Positions 11,231-23,291 of a DNA stretch of 64,000 nt are shown in pieces. A program made the position numbers and the translations under genes. Source of the DNA: Zygaena filipendulae (lineage: Eukaryota > Arthropoda > Insecta > Lepidoptera > Zygaenidae); contig OU015674.1 in assembly GCA_907165275.2 (NCBI GenBank), positions 3,657,001 through 3,721,000 on the forward strand, given 5' to 3'. The notes below the pieces were generated by a model. The model saw only the letters and a list, made by a program, of their open reading frames with translations. It ran no database searches and was not told the DNA's origin. The first letter of the stretch is position 1. Each line of letters starts with the position of its first letter.

Positions 11231-13028
11231 CATAATTCAACTGATAATTACCTATACCAAAACTTCATTTACAAAAGCTTTTTTGTTTATAATTTCAAAA
11301 CAAAATCCATTATTTTCCCCACCTTGAAAGCGTAATCGCAGCTTTAAAAAAAAACTAGAATTATCCGCCGCGAAATTATAACCCTAAAAACCATTACCAT
11401 ACACACTTCGGTGCATTCAAGCGATGTGAAGTATGGGGGGCCGCCGAGTGGGGGGGACGAGACAGGAGCGGGGGGATGTGTAGACGAAGGGGGAATAATC
11501 CAGTAATTATCGGCTTAACTCCAAGCGACGGTACGTTGCTTGCTCGCAGGTGGAAACTGCAAACGCACAGGTGTACCCCACGATAGGCGTTTTAGGGTTA
11601 CATTGACAAACGCTGCTGCCTAGCGGGCTGATAATTGATTTATTCGGGATTTGCCCTCGTGCCAACGAGTTTAGGTTTTTGGTTGCTCTGTAAAAATACA
11701 AGGAAAACCATGGGAGGGTCGCACTTCAATATTTTGCTTGCTTATTAAAAAGCGTAAACACTCCATAGGTCCGTTGGTAAGTTGGGGAACTTACCTACTC
11801 GTACTCAAGTATTGTTTAGTTAATTTTCCTTTTTCTTGGAAATTACTTAACCGAAAAACATTTTGTATAAATTCAAATCATGTATTCAAACAATGAGCTA
11901 CGGTTTTTCTTAGTAGACTATTATACATATATATACGGCTGGATCTTTCATTTTTACTTACTTAGTCTAAGTAGACATTAGACATTTCTAAAGTCTGTGA
12001 CTAGTTTTTCTCTTCGGGTTGATCTGGGGTCTAGCCCTCGTTTAACCTGTTACATCTAAGGCCAAACAAACAAACCCTTTCTGAGTGCTTTCCTATACAT
12101 TACAAAAGTACTCCTCTCCTCCTTCGTTTCTAGACTCAATGTCAGTGAGTTAAACATTAAAATTAAAGCGGTAAAGTTTGTATGTTTATTAGTTTTTAAC
12201 CGACTTCCAAAAAGGAGGAGGTTCTATGTTCGATTGTATGTAAGTATGTTTTTTTTTTTTTTAAGTATAGATGTAGACTCAATTCTTACTTAAAAATGTG
12301 CACGAGCACACAGATATTGTATGTTCTGGACTAAATATACCGAGATTCAGGCCGGCGTAGTCGCGAGGAACAGCTGTTGTAGTTTTTTCTTTTAGTATAG
12401 ATATTATGTACTTATAAAAGGGTTCCAGAAGGTACGTTTGCAAATGTACTTTGTTATACCGAAACTAAATTAAAGGTATCTACCAACGCATTTAATAGCT
12501 ACGGTGTAAAGTTGGAAAGGTAAATTCTTGGTAACAGGTGGTGTTTGCATTTAATAAGTGAAATCTGTGATTTTAGCGAGCCCTTGTTCGCCCGAAATTT
12601 GCGTGTTCAAGTTCTCTCATGAGCGTTGTTTTCCTTCTTGAATTCTCGCGAGCAACTTTGTTTTGTTAATAAATATTGGGTGTTCGGGTACATACCTCTA
12701 CAGTTGGTGGTTGACAAAGATCAAGATTGGGCAGAACAGATGGCCACTTTAGCCTGAAACATGATTGATAACTACCTATCTACTCGTTCGATAGTTGATA
12801 CTATCTACTCTAAATTAATTTTGATGATACTCTGCTTTATATTAATTTCGATTGCTTAAAAACTGATTTTCAAACGAGACACTGTCGGTTTATGTAAATA
12901 GCACGCAAATAACAATAATAATAGGTAAATACCGAATACTTGGACACTATCCACAGTGCCACTTGGTCCTAAACTAAGCAGATAACGTGACAACCGATAT
13001 AATATAATCTTATACCTATATACTTTTA
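11231..13028. other. Gene-free interval with dispersed repeat fragments
   Basis: Includes a G-rich patch near 11433-11495, and a lepidopteran-type dispersed fragment at 12196-12235 (TTTTTAACCGACTTCCAAAA, GGAGGAGGTTCT) whose inverse occurs at 58138-58184. A decayed element end with GTCGCGAGGAACAGCTG lies near 12355-12375. No gene recognised. Confidence 0.35.
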
Positions 13029-13272
13029 CTAGCTGTCCCGCGCGGTTTCACCTGCGATAGTTCCCGTGGATTTGTTCCATACAAACTTTACCCCCCCCTT
13101 TTCACCCCCTTAAGGGTAGAATTTCAGAAAATCCTTTCTTATTGGATGCCTACGTCATACAAAGAACACATCCTAAAAGTTTAAAGTCTCTACGATCATG
13201 CGTGCACGTGTGCTTTGATCCGTCAGTCAGTCAGTCAATCAGGACAAAGCATTTTATATGTATGTATAGATT
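13029..13272 (-). mobile_element. Helitron-like element (HLE), variant subfamily
   Basis: On the minus strand it ends GCGCGGGACAGCTAG (CTAG = 13029-13032). The interior differs from the commoner HLEs: a TTCACCCCCTTAAGGGTAGAA block and a (GTCA)n microsatellite near 13222-13240. A related variant end lies at 23292-23444. Confidence 0.6.
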
Positions 13273-13329
13273 TTGTAAATACATATGATCATACCAAACA
13301 TCAAGACTCAGAGTAGTAGCAGTCTAGTA

Positions 13330-13558
13330 CAGTGGGCCACATAGACAAGTATACCACCTTGTAAAATTTATACTGTTTGTAAAACGTCTTTATGACGTTA
13401 TAAGTTGCCGTTTTTGCAGCTCCAATATTCGTTTTTCGCTCGTATTAGAATTTGGAGCTTGGAGCTGCAAAAACGGCAACTTACCTACAACGTCATACAG
13501 ACGTTTTACAAAAAATATAAATTTCACAAGGTGGTATACTTGTCTATGTGGCCCACTG
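13330..13558. mobile_element. Long-arm foldback MITE
   Basis: Two inverted arms of about 95-100 bp face each other. They start at CAGTGGGCCACATAGACAAG and end with its inverse at 13539-13558, with inner arms TGCCGTTTTTGCAGCTCCA and TGGAGCTGCAAAAACGGCA around a loop of about 35 bases. The left end follows TA; the matching right TA is not intact (TC), so a Tc1/mariner origin is likely but unproven. No coding capacity. Confidence 0.8.
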
Positions 13559-14562
13559 TCCTACTCTAAATAGATCAACTGTGCTGTACCAAAAACATTG
13601 AAATATGCTTGATTTTATTTGAAGAAAAATAAGAGCCAAACTAAAGAAATAACAGTACTTTTATACAAACTGTCATACCTTTTTCACCCTTAAGAGCTTT
13701 TATATTAAAAATATATACAGTAACATCTTCGTGACATATTTCACGATTGTTTTATCGATTTATGCGTGGCTATGATCAGTTCAATTATTCAACAGTAGCT
13801 ACCTACATTTCCTTACCAAATATACCAGTGGCACAACTAAAACGTTTCCCGTGTATCATACGGGGATAACGTACGGTCGATCGAATTTTAATACGGGATT
13901 TGCCTACTCTGCACTGGTAATATCAATAAAGGTATTAACGGCGAGCGATAGTAAGCCGTAAATTGATTGTGAAAGGGTCCGAATTTGCATAATTCGACTT
14001 GATTGGTTATCGCTGAGGAGGTAAGGCATTCCTTTTAACGGCTCCTCTGACCATTGTTCGTTACTTAACTGTATGTTACACCGTCTTATCGGTGCTCTGA
14101 CCATGTTGGATATGCTCGGAGGATTATGTACGATTTGGTTTCCATACCTGTAACAAAGATAATATTTTGATTAGACGCGTTTAAGAATGATCAAAATCTT
14201 ATAAACTTGGCTTGTGTCTACAGTTTAAGTCGCGCGTGTTTCAGGATGCTTTTAGGAATTTTTGTTGTGCCCGGATGAAACATAATATACTAAATATTAA
14301 GTCAAAACATAATCTACCAACATGCCAAGTTTTATGTTAATCTGCGGTGTAGTTTTTATTTATTTATATAAAATCTCTTTATCATCACTTCATATTGAAC
14401 TGAATTGAAGTAAAATAATTGCTAATTTAAATGTACTAAGTGAAAATTATTTATACTTCAAGTAGTTAAAGTAGGTATCAATGGCGAAGGTACCATAGAA
14501 GCCGATTCCCACCGGCTTCCCTTCAGACGCAACATCTCTCTCCGTAATTGAGAACGTTGTCA
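13559..14562. other. Gene-free interval
   Basis: No gene or clear repeat apart from a weak HLE-variant word near 13680-13700. A 66-codon minus frame at 13904-14104 is not recognisable. Confidence 0.35.
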
Positions 14563-14645
14563 GGGATACAGGGAAGGACTTTTTATACCGGAATTCCCGC
14601 GGGAACTCCGGAACTTATCGCAGGTGAAACCGCGGGGAACAGTTA
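14563..14645 (+). mobile_element. HLE 3' fragment
   Basis: Shows AATTCCCGCGGGAACTCCGG and GCAGGTGAAACCGCGGGGAA. The terminal CTAG has decayed to TTAATAG and there is no recognisable 5' half. Confidence 0.5.
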
Positions 14646-17266
14646 ATAGTTTAATAAGTTGAAATTAAAGTAGATTTCCGGCTTCCCTCTCTCAATATTT
14701 CACCCTTCGCCACTGGTAGGTATTATATTTTCTTTACAGAAAAGCATTGAGGATACCCACTAATATCTATGCTTAGACATATCTTTCGACACTTATTATT
14801 ATATTATGTTAACTTAGTCACATTTAAAGTGCGTTATGACTTTAGTACATCAATTATTATATTTCTAAAAGAACAAAATACAATGTATATTTTATGTAGG
14901 TACTACATTCCACAGTCATCGGTAATGTGTTGTGAACACCACTTAAATAACTTGAAGATAGTAAAAATACTGTCACAAAAGGCATAAGAAGCTTCGTAAA
15001 TGCTAAGAATTTTAAGTACTTAAATCTATACAAATATACAAAAGGATTATTTAATGTATTTTCTAAGAAATGACTATTTAGTTTAAATGATAAATGAAAG
15101 CATTATAGGTATCTAGAATAAAGTGGGCGAGTACCTACATTTGTCAGAAGGGCAAAATAAAAAAAAATAAAAAAGAAAAGCGGGGCAGAAGGGCCCAGTG
15201 TAGTGTACTTTCATAAGGAGGTACACGAAAAGGTTAAAATCACGAATATTCGAAACCGACAGATAGGTGTCATTGCAACAATCAATCTGCTGTTGAAGGA
15301 CATGAAAAACGAAAACAATGTTGCGGCGGTCTATAGAATTCGTTTATCTATAAAGTTCAGTGTATATATGATAATAGTATGAAAATTCTAATCTGAAATG
15401 CCTAAATGTACATGGTACCTATGTAATATCAAGTACAACGTCATAATGTACGCTCCGAGAGCATCAAGCTCGTGTAATTACATAAAAACGTGAGATAACT
15501 CCAAAAACTCTTTTCACTTCTTTACGGTTAGCAAAACAAAAATTAAGATGATTTAGGTATCTAATACAAAGTGCTCGGAAACTCGGAACTCTTCAAAACT
15601 TGATTGAATATTTAATAAAACGATCACTGATATAGCAAAACACTGAGAGTGTCTAGATCATGATGTGTCATTTTCGATGAATCGTGTACCAATGTAAGTT
15701 TTAAAAACCTTCACCGAGAGGAAAGTAGCGATACCCAAGATAAAAAATAATATCTCGAAATTGATAAAATGAAAGAATAATTGTTGTTGATAATTCATGC
15801 AGCATTTAAATTTGGTATCAAAAAGTTTAAACAATAGTTTCCAAAAACGTTAACTGGTGGCAGATTTTAATATTATGTTGCAGTAGTTGCAGCATTTTTT
15901 TTTTGATGAGGCTATTTTCATCACTCTAAGGGCCGTAAAATTGTATTAATATTAACCCTATTTACAAATAAACGCTTTCTTTCTTTAACTGACAGACCGG
16001 TACAGCAGCATAGTCCTTACTTTCAAGCGAGATTGTAGAACAACGTGTCAGTGTTGAATATTTAACAGAATATCTATGGATGCGACAAGTAGACAGCATA
16101 AATTCCGGGTCGGCACTCAGCATACATACCGATGCATTAATATTGTAAAAATAGTTGAATAATTTTTAAATTACTCCCCATTAATTTTCAAACAATTAAA
16201 AAAATAAGTTATATGAAATCATTGTTATTAATGTATACGTAAATTATAAAACCTATATTTCAAATCTATATATAGAGTTTCATGTTAGAAGTATCTTCAT
16301 AATATCGGTAACTCGGTAACTACATCAAACGGGGTCTGAGGAAATTTCGTAGATATAATCGTGGTTACCAGCTGTATTATAATAAATTCCTAGTCGATCT
16401 ATTATCTAATCCACCTTTACATTACATTAAACCCTATCTCGAATATAATTAAGACACTTATGTGAACGATCATTCATCTTTTGTCATACAACAAACAGAC
16501 TGTCACAAGTGCTCAGTCGCTATGAGCAAACAAAATCCATATTAATGGTTTCTTAAAAATATCACATTAATTAAAATTCCATTATCGTACTAGCCTTTTT
16601 TGGTCACCATACCTGAACTGAGTGGTGGTTGTATATCACAATGACGCATAGCGTCTCTGCATTTTTCATACATTATTAATTACGAACCGAGGGACGGGGA
16701 AAAAGATGTCGCTCTTGCAGGAGCAGGAAAGAGATGGACGATCTATAGAGTACGACCACTGTTTCGGTGGTCTTCTAGTGTATAGTAAGTTTTCTTATTA
16801 TCCAATTTTTCACTCTTAAGTGCTTGAATTACTAAAAACCCTGGAATACGTCAAGTTTCTGTAATTATTTAAAGAACAGTGCAAATACATATTTCTGGGA
16901 AAACTGACGGCAAGTACTTGCACACAAAACACCCTTCTCTTCACCCTCTTATAGGAGTCGAATTTACAAAATTAATAATAACTAATGAAAATAATAATAG
17001 TGTCGGTAGCACACTAGGTTTAGGTTTTTTATAATATTTATTATTTTGTAAATTTATACTGTAAAAACCAAAATTTAAGGTAAATAAATGAATAATAATA
17101 ATATTATCTTCTAAATACACTAATTTAAATTATTTACTGTCATTTCATTCATTCAGGAAAAACAAAATAAAATTGTCTAGAATATAAATACATATTATAA
17201 TTAAGACCCAACCAAAAAATAACCACATAAACACCACAAAATCGATACATAACGATATGCATATAA
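14646..17266. other. Gene-free interval
   Basis: AT-rich. A possible retroelement 3' end lies at about 15895-15985 (AAATAAACGCTTTCTTTCTTT preceded by a GATGAGGCTATTTTCATCA hairpin). A small ACCACTGTTTCGGTGGT hairpin sits at about 16756. A 72-codon frame at 14769-14987 is not recognisable. Confidence 0.3.
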
Positions 17267-17450
17267 TCCTACTAATATTATAAGTGTGGATGTTTGGATG
17301 TTTGCTACTAAATCACGCAAAAACGGCTGAACGGATTTGGATGAAATTTGGCATGCACGTTGTCAAGGGTACAGAAAAGGACATAGAGTACTTGCTATTC
17401 CGGAATTCCCGCGGGAACTTCGAAATTACCGCGGGTGAAACCGCAGGTAG
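17267..17450 (+). mobile_element. Helitron-like element (HLE), near full length
   Basis: Starts TCCTACTAATATTATAAGTG after A. Contains AAAACGGCTGAACGGATTTG, a GAATTCCCGCGGGAAC palindrome and GCGGGTGAAACCGC, and ends in a slightly decayed GGTAG before T. Confidence 0.7.
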
Positions 17451-17675
17451 TAAATAAATATATAAAATATTCAATAAAATCCTATATTTATAATGCGAGC
17501 ATAAGTATTTGTATCCGTACGTTAGAGACAATATATCAAGTTACTAAAGGAAAATTGGAAACGGTGTATAAAGGAAAAATTTCATCCATTATCACGATGG
17601 GGTTTTCATTTGACGTAAATAATAGCAATGGGAAAATAGATCCTACTTATATCGATAGAACCTATTAATTATATA

Positions 17676-17880
17676 CTAGCTGTGCCCCGCTGTTTCACCC
17701 GCGTGAAACGTTTTAATGTAACAACTTTTTCCCGACATCCGATTTAAATGAAACAAACCCTAAACCTATTTTGCTCCAGACTAAGCTTAATTTACCTGTG
17801 AAAACGACATGAGAATCTTCGGATTCGGAGATTATCGTGAACAGACAGACAGAAAATAACAAACCAAAAAAGAGAACAAG
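17676..17880 (-). mobile_element. Helitron-like element (HLE), diverged
   Basis: On the minus strand the 3' end is intact (GCGGGTGAAAC, then AGCGGGGCACAGCTAG, CTAG = 17676-17679). The interior is unlike the commoner copies and closes with CAGACAGACAG near 17853. The 5' boundary is uncertain. Confidence 0.6.
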
Positions 17881-18266
17881 TTATTACTTTTAGAAATCAA
17901 GTAGGTAGGTACCTAATATAGACGATGCACTGTCGCAGGCGACTCGCTGGTGAATAAATAATTACGCCACATACGGGTAGGGTATATCGAGAGAGAATTT
18001 TAAATAAATCTTGTAGTTTCGTTAGTAATGTCTCTTAGCGAATTAATTTTAAAACATGAAAACAGAATCTCAAAGCAGCGTTAGGTAGGTATATTAATTT
18101 TGTTTTCCCATGGAGGCTTCTCTTGCTGCTGAGGTGACTGCTTCGGAGCAGAGCTCCTTGCAGTGCGACACCCGACGCTGTCCGCCAATACGGACAGGAA
18201 CTGGGGGGGGGGGGGGGCGGTCTGAGGACAGCGTGGATCGTCGGAACGGAGTCGACGTCACCCTTC
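17881..18266. other. Gene-free interval with GC-rich patch
   Basis: The 18115-18260 part is GC-rich against an AT-rich background. Its ACGCTGTCC and GGACAGCGT words face each other across the G-run (next entry). No domain recognised. Confidence 0.35.
18203..18217 (+). repeat. G15 homopolymer
   Basis: Fifteen consecutive G residues, the longest G run I noticed in the window, in the loop of a weak ACGCTGTCC/GGACAGCGT inverted repeat. Confidence 0.85.
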
Positions 18267-18445
18267 AGGGCCCTTATTCACTATGACCAACAACATTGCT
18301 TGCCCATAACGCGCGTCCCAAAAACGCATTTTCAAACGTTCTAGATGCCAAAATATTAGAAATTTTATTATTCTTTAGGCCATAAGAAACATTGTAAATG
18401 TATTTTTTTTGCAGTAAAACTTCTTTGATTACGAGGGAAAGACAG
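18267..18445 (+). repeat. TIR-type repeat, copy B
   Basis: The left end AGGGCCCTTATTCACT is the inverse of the right end of copy A (5056-5071). The interior matches copy A in order: CAACATTGCTTGCCCATAAC, GCGCGTCC, AAAATATTAGAAATT, TGTAAATGTATTTTTTTT, AAACTTCTTTGATTACGA. The right end is lost; the sequence beyond about 18445 is unrelated. Confidence 0.5.
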
Positions 18446-18925
18446 GCATCCAGGCTCCGTCAGCCAGAACTAGGTGGCGTCAGTCAGCCGGTCATCGTGA
18501 GCGATCAACTCGCGCATGTGTCGCTTCCCCTCGGGTGGACGGGCGTGGGAGGGCCAGACCACGGTCCACGGATGCGATCGTGGTCCGATGCGTCCGCCTA
18601 CTCGCACATTCGAGAGGTTAGTCACTAGACGAGCTCGTCTAGCGACTAACCTTGACTTAACATTTAGGATACCTACTTTTTATAATTTAAGAGGTGCCGA
18701 GGGAACCCCGAAAATAGAAATATATATACTAAATATATAAAGGCGAAAGGTCACTGACTAGTCAAGAAATCTCAAAACTTATGTTTTTTAACACCTTTAA
18801 AAAGTTACCAAGTATAAACACTGTTTACTTAAATAAAAAAAAAAAATAAAAAATAAAAATGTGAACTATGAAGCTTTTATGGCAGGTAGGTAGGTAAGTT
18901 ATGAAGAATCAGCTAACGAAGAAAT
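18446..18925. other. Gene-free interval
   Basis: Relatively GC-rich to about 18650, with a perfect inverted repeat at about 18618-18648 (GTTAGTCACTAGACGAG and its near inverse). Then AT-rich. Two overlapping short frames (74-76 codons) are not recognisable. Confidence 0.35.
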
Positions 18926-18985
18926 TAATGGATTTCCCACGGGAACTCACAAATTAACACGTGTGAAACCGCATGGAACAGCTAG
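18926..18985 (+). mobile_element. HLE 3' fragment
   Basis: TTCCCACGGGAACTCAC, GTGTGAAACCGCATGGAACA and a terminal CTAG (18982-18985) before T. The 5' half is missing. Confidence 0.45.
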
Positions 18986-19952
18986 TAAAGCATATAGCAC
19001 AACAAGGTTCAAGTATAATATTATATTCGTGTAATATATTATGAGCTTTATTTTATCTGTGGCTTGTGTAACTCAATAGAAAATCCCTACGGTGCAAATT
19101 GTAACGCGTGAAAACGTCAAACCGTCGGATAGGAAATCGCGAGACAGGAGCAAACCCCTTAAGACGCGGTTACAAGTCAACCAAGGAAGGCAATACAAAT
19201 CCTAAATGTATCTTGTAACAGTAAATTGTAAAGTTATTCCACCCAATAGTGAAAATAGTGAAATTGCAACGAAATATATGAATTAGTCCGGCTTGTGAAG
19301 GACCATATCTTTGAAGTACCCACAATGAAGTCTCGCCATACTTTTTCCGCTTTCAAGCTTCTCCGGTTTTTGGTATGGTTCCTCTTTATCTTCCATTAGG
19401 GTATTTTGAAATAGCAGTTTAGCAAATAACATATTTATTCTCTAATAAAATCACTATAAAAAGTATCTACTGTACGATAGAATTGTGTTCAAAAATGGCA
19501 GCAGGAGTAGCGAGCGGTTCAGCTTCCATCCGACAAAATCCAAAGGGTAGGTTTTACATAAATATTTGAACTCGTCACCTCTCATCACTTGGATTGGACG
19601 TGACTCTACACTCTACACTCTGACTTCTAGTGTCAGGCAGTCAGGCTTCGTATTATGAAGTTGTGTGCGAGTGTTAGATTGTATAAAGAATTAATTAACT
19701 CATGGAATCTGCACTGACTCCTCGTAATTATCTAAGTTAGGATCCGAATAACAAATTGTCAATCTTTTGTGACGAATAATTTTTTTTTTTAACATTATGA
19801 TAATCAATTAGCATTGAGTAACGATTGCATGATTTCACAACCCCTGTCATGTATCTACTAAACTTACGCTTCCAACATTAATGATAAACTCAGTCGGAAT
19901 TTTCTGTATTTTTAGTGTCATCGATTGTAAGCAGTTAGATGATTACTACCAT
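18986..19952. other. Gene-free interval
   Basis: No gene, RNA gene or clear repeat recognised. Confidence 0.4.
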
Positions 19953-19960
19953 CTTATATC

Positions 19961-20145
19961 CAGGGGCGTCTTAAATGGTTAAGATATGGATGCGGCGCCC
20001 GGGTGCAAAATTGTAGTTGGGTAAGGTAAGATAGGTACTTAGGTAGGTATTATCTACCACCAGATTCATTCAGATGGTGATCGCCCGGCCTGGCCTGGCC
20101 GGGTGCGGGCGCACCCAGCGCTCCTATGGGAAAGACGCGCCCCTG
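19961..20145. mobile_element. hAT-type MITE with perfect 8-bp target duplication
   Basis: Opens CAGGGGCGTCTT and closes AAGACGCGCCCCTG, so the short terminal inverted repeats match at the CAGGGGCG tip, the usual hAT form. The flanking octamers are identical: CTTATATC at 19953-19960 and 20146-20153. At 185 bp it has no coding capacity. The GC-rich interior (GCCCGGCCTGGCCTGGCCGG) is palindromic. The intact duplication suggests a fairly recent insertion by a hAT transposase encoded elsewhere. Confidence 0.87.
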
Positions 20146-20209
20146 CTTATATCGAAGTAGTGGCCCTCAGCTGTCTTAATGACTTACTAGGTGCTCAGTA
20201 AGGCTTTAT

Positions 20210-20390
20210 TCGCGGTAATTCAAAGATTCTTGTGAAAATTTTAGAGATCCTGAGAGTCAAATTAAGTTTTAACTTATCTCCATTCCAAATTTCATCCAAA
20301 TCAGACCAGCCGATTTAGCGTGAAGGAGTGAGAAACATTGAAACTACATCCGCATATACAAACTTTCGCATTTATGTATAGTGTAAACTT
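20210..20390 (-). mobile_element. Decayed HLE
   Basis: Retains CCAAATTTCATCCAAATCAG, GACCAGCCGATTTAGCGTGA and a CGCATTTATGTATAG head in the minus orientation. The CTAG end and the palindrome are gone. Confidence 0.35.
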
Positions 20391-20558
20391 AATATTAATG
20401 TGATCAAGAACCAAATCTAACTGTACCGATATTTCCACTGAATTTTTTTTATTGTAAATCTGATTAAAAACAGTTGCCTTTTCAGATTTATGCACATTGT
20501 TTTTATCGTGTATCGATTTCACTACTTCCTCTGATTAAGAACATAGGTGTAGGTATAA

Positions 20559-20885
20559 TCCTTACTAATATTATAAATGCAAAAGTGTGGTTGTTTGTTT
20601 GTTTGTTACGCTTTCACGGCTAAACGGCTCAACCGATCACCACAAAATTTTGCATACACGTTGTCAGGGGTACAGAGAAGGGCACAGGCTACATTTTATC
20701 CCGGAATTCCTACGGGAACTCCGAAATTAACGCGGATGAATCTACATTAATTTTGCATACTGCCTACACGTTGTCAAGGATTACAGAAAAAATATAGTGT
20801 AGTAACATGGTAGTAAGTACTTTTACCTCGGAATACCCGCGGGATCCCCGAAACTAACGCGGGTGAAACCGCGGGGAACAGCTAG
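20559..20885 (+). mobile_element. Two-module Helitron-like element
   Basis: Starts TC after A (20558) and ends CTAG before T (20886). It contains two successive copies of the downstream module: CACGTTGTC, then TACAGA, then a CCGCGGGA-type palindrome, then an ACGCGG.TGAA hairpin arm. Only the second module has the full terminal hairpin and CTAG. The same two-module layout occurs at 47053-47373, so it is a subfamily rather than an accident at this locus. No coding capacity. Confidence 0.75.
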
Positions 20886-21245
20886 TGACTTTATAAGAGC
20901 AATATTACATTAATCAGAACTGGTTATCGACATTCCAACAAGTTTACGCGTTGTGCGGGATATAGCGTAGATTTTAGCTTTTAACCAAATTGAATCGTTC
21001 GGCATACTATCGGCTTAGAGGATTTGTGAGTCTGTTTGTTGTAGAATGAATGTACACGTAGGTACTAATTTTACCTAAAACGAATGCACTTACAATGTTG
21101 GTTTTCATACAATATTAAAGTACCGATAGACTAACCAAATAATAAAAATACAAAGAATAATAATAATGTTCATATAGGTAGATTCGCTAGACTGTACGTA
21201 AAATTCTGCGTAGATTACCATTTTACTCAAGAAATATATAGAATA
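20886..21245. other. Gene-free interval
   Basis: AT-rich, nothing recognised. Confidence 0.4.
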
Positions 21246-21430
21246 CTAGCTGTTCTCTGCGGGTTCACCCGCATCCATGTTAGTTTTCAAGTTCCCGCGG
21301 GGACGCCTTGAAATCTGTTCTCAACTGACATCTTCCAATTATAAACTATCTACCTGCCAAATTACAGCTTCATAGATCTAGTAGCTTTCGAGATTTCGTA
21401 GTCTGTCAGTCGCTAGTCGGTCAAACCTTT
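21246..21430 (-). mobile_element. Helitron-like element (HLE), diverged
   Basis: On the minus strand it ends in a GCGGGTGAACCCGCAG hairpin and a CTAG (21246-21249). The CCCGCGGGGAC palindrome is present. The interior ends near GTCTGTCAGTCGCTAGTCGG, resembling the 13029 variant. Confidence 0.55.
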
Positions 21431-21586
21431 CGTTTTTAATAATACAGATTAAAAATGTCAACTGAATAATACTAACAATATAGCAATTACTAGCGAGAAC
21501 TTCACAAAATGGCCCATTTACATAAACACGACGATACTCGTAGTTTCAAGTGCTTTAAGCTACTATATATCATCGCCCACCGTGAG

Positions 21587-21622
21587 CGGTGCGAGCGCAG
21601 TGAGCGGAGTGAGCGGGGTGAG
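21587..21622 (+). repeat. GTGAGCGG minisatellite
   Basis: About four imperfect units of 8-10 bp (GAGCGGTGC, GAGCGCAGT, GAGCGGAGT, GAGCGGGGT). Confidence 0.65.
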
Positions 21623-23291
21623 CTACAGTTAGTTTAGCCAAGTCGCCGGATGACTGATGATCAGACAAGAAGGTGCGCGGGTTACCACACTGATTTACTG
21701 GAGTTAAACCAACCCGCATAGTTTTATGCGTGACACACGGTATGTACATACCTAAGGACAACAAATTAATTGAACAGGTACAGGTGATTTTAAATCTGTC
21801 ACTTTTTCAGTAAAATAAAAATAAAATAAAAATTACAATCAGTGGTTAAGAAAAAAGATTTGTATTTAAAAAAAAAATTATAATATTATCATCGATCCCC
21901 GTTGTTTCATCGCGGTATTTTCGGAGTTTGGAGTTCGGTGAGTTTTTAAAATCGGTACAGAGGTATTGCAAACAAACATACAAAAAAAAGCTCAAGTTTA
22001 TTCAGGCTCCCTATTTTTTTTTTCATAATCTTTTAAGCACATTTTATATCTGTACCTAAATTACTAAAAAATATACCCAGTGTTACAATGATTTCAGTTA
22101 AAATCGTTCGAGAATCTTTTGAAATTGACTTAAAGCACTTTAGCGGATAACGAAGACTGGCATCTAATAATTAGAATAATTCGAAGTTCTTTAATCCAAT
22201 TATACAATTAACGCCATTTTGGTTCCTCTCAAATAGGAATTCTATTAATCACAGATTATAGGTGCGACATTTTTACTTTGCACTTTTGTAAAATTAAGTA
22301 AGTCTTTAGTCTGCGAAATTGCCTAAATTTTTTTTACGAAATTTTAAAGGTTTATTTTAAGTGAATACACCGTAGCGTAGTTATTATAAGAATCGCAATG
22401 ATTTTGTGTAACGCAAGATCCGGACGAGTATCGCGTGCATCATCTATCTAAATCATCATCGATGACTCATTTTATCCGTCGATTAATCTTGCAATGCTCG
22501 TAATGATCTCGCCGTGTCGTTGTCCATTGTTTGCGGCCGTGTGTCAAGTATGAAGCCAGAGTGTAATGACCGGCAGAGCTCGTCTGTGGACGTTTGTACG
22601 ACGATGTACGTATTGGAAATCGAATTGCATTGTTGTCCACGCTATTGTATGCAAACAGTGTAATGGATAATGCGACACTATAGTTACGTACTTGACGGCT
22701 TACTGCACACCTAAGCCTACGGGAGGCTGTTAGTAAGAAATAACTGCTTTCTGATGACGACACGACGATATCTAATCTTTTGAAGTATTTGTCGATCTTC
22801 TGAGTTTGATTGTCAAAGCGACGAGCTTGCGTCCTGACTCTGCCACTCTTAATCAATATATTCATTTGCAGTTTACACATTAGGTAGATAGGTGGTAGGT
22901 GTAAGTCTAAAATCTTAAGGATCTTAATAAATTTTAATTGGGCGATTGTGAAATTTATCCTTTGCATAATTTGATAGAGGCATTCAAATACTTATTGCTT
23001 ATATAGTCTTTTACGCTCATGATCATGTAAAAAACAATATCCAATCTGACTGACTGATACCATTAACGCTTAGTCTAGAACCTTACTTATAAGTTACTTT
23101 TAATGGGGTGAAATGGAGGTTCAAAGTTTGTATGGAGATTACATGGTCCTATAAATATGAAATCAGACAGGAAAGTAGACGTAGACGTCAGCTAAGAAAG
23201 AATATTTATTCCTTATTTCAGGTTCCCAATTCCCGTTCACTAAAAAAATCCTAAATATTTAAGCGGCTGAAAACGCGCTAAAAAGCTAGTT
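21623..23291. other. Gene-free interval
   Basis: Holds a 166-codon minus-strand frame (22467-22967), the longest outside the mobile elements and the tandem array. Its product is rich in R, S, T and I with no motif, domain or signal peptide, so I treat it as fortuitous. A diverged HLE-variant block (AATGGGGTGAAATGGAGG) lies near 23104. Confidence 0.35.

Noticed and set aside
18398..18740. Two overlapping short frames in the GC-rich stretch
   Set aside because: They overlap in different phases, start inside or next to a repeat, and show no domain; the GC content alone suppresses stop codons.
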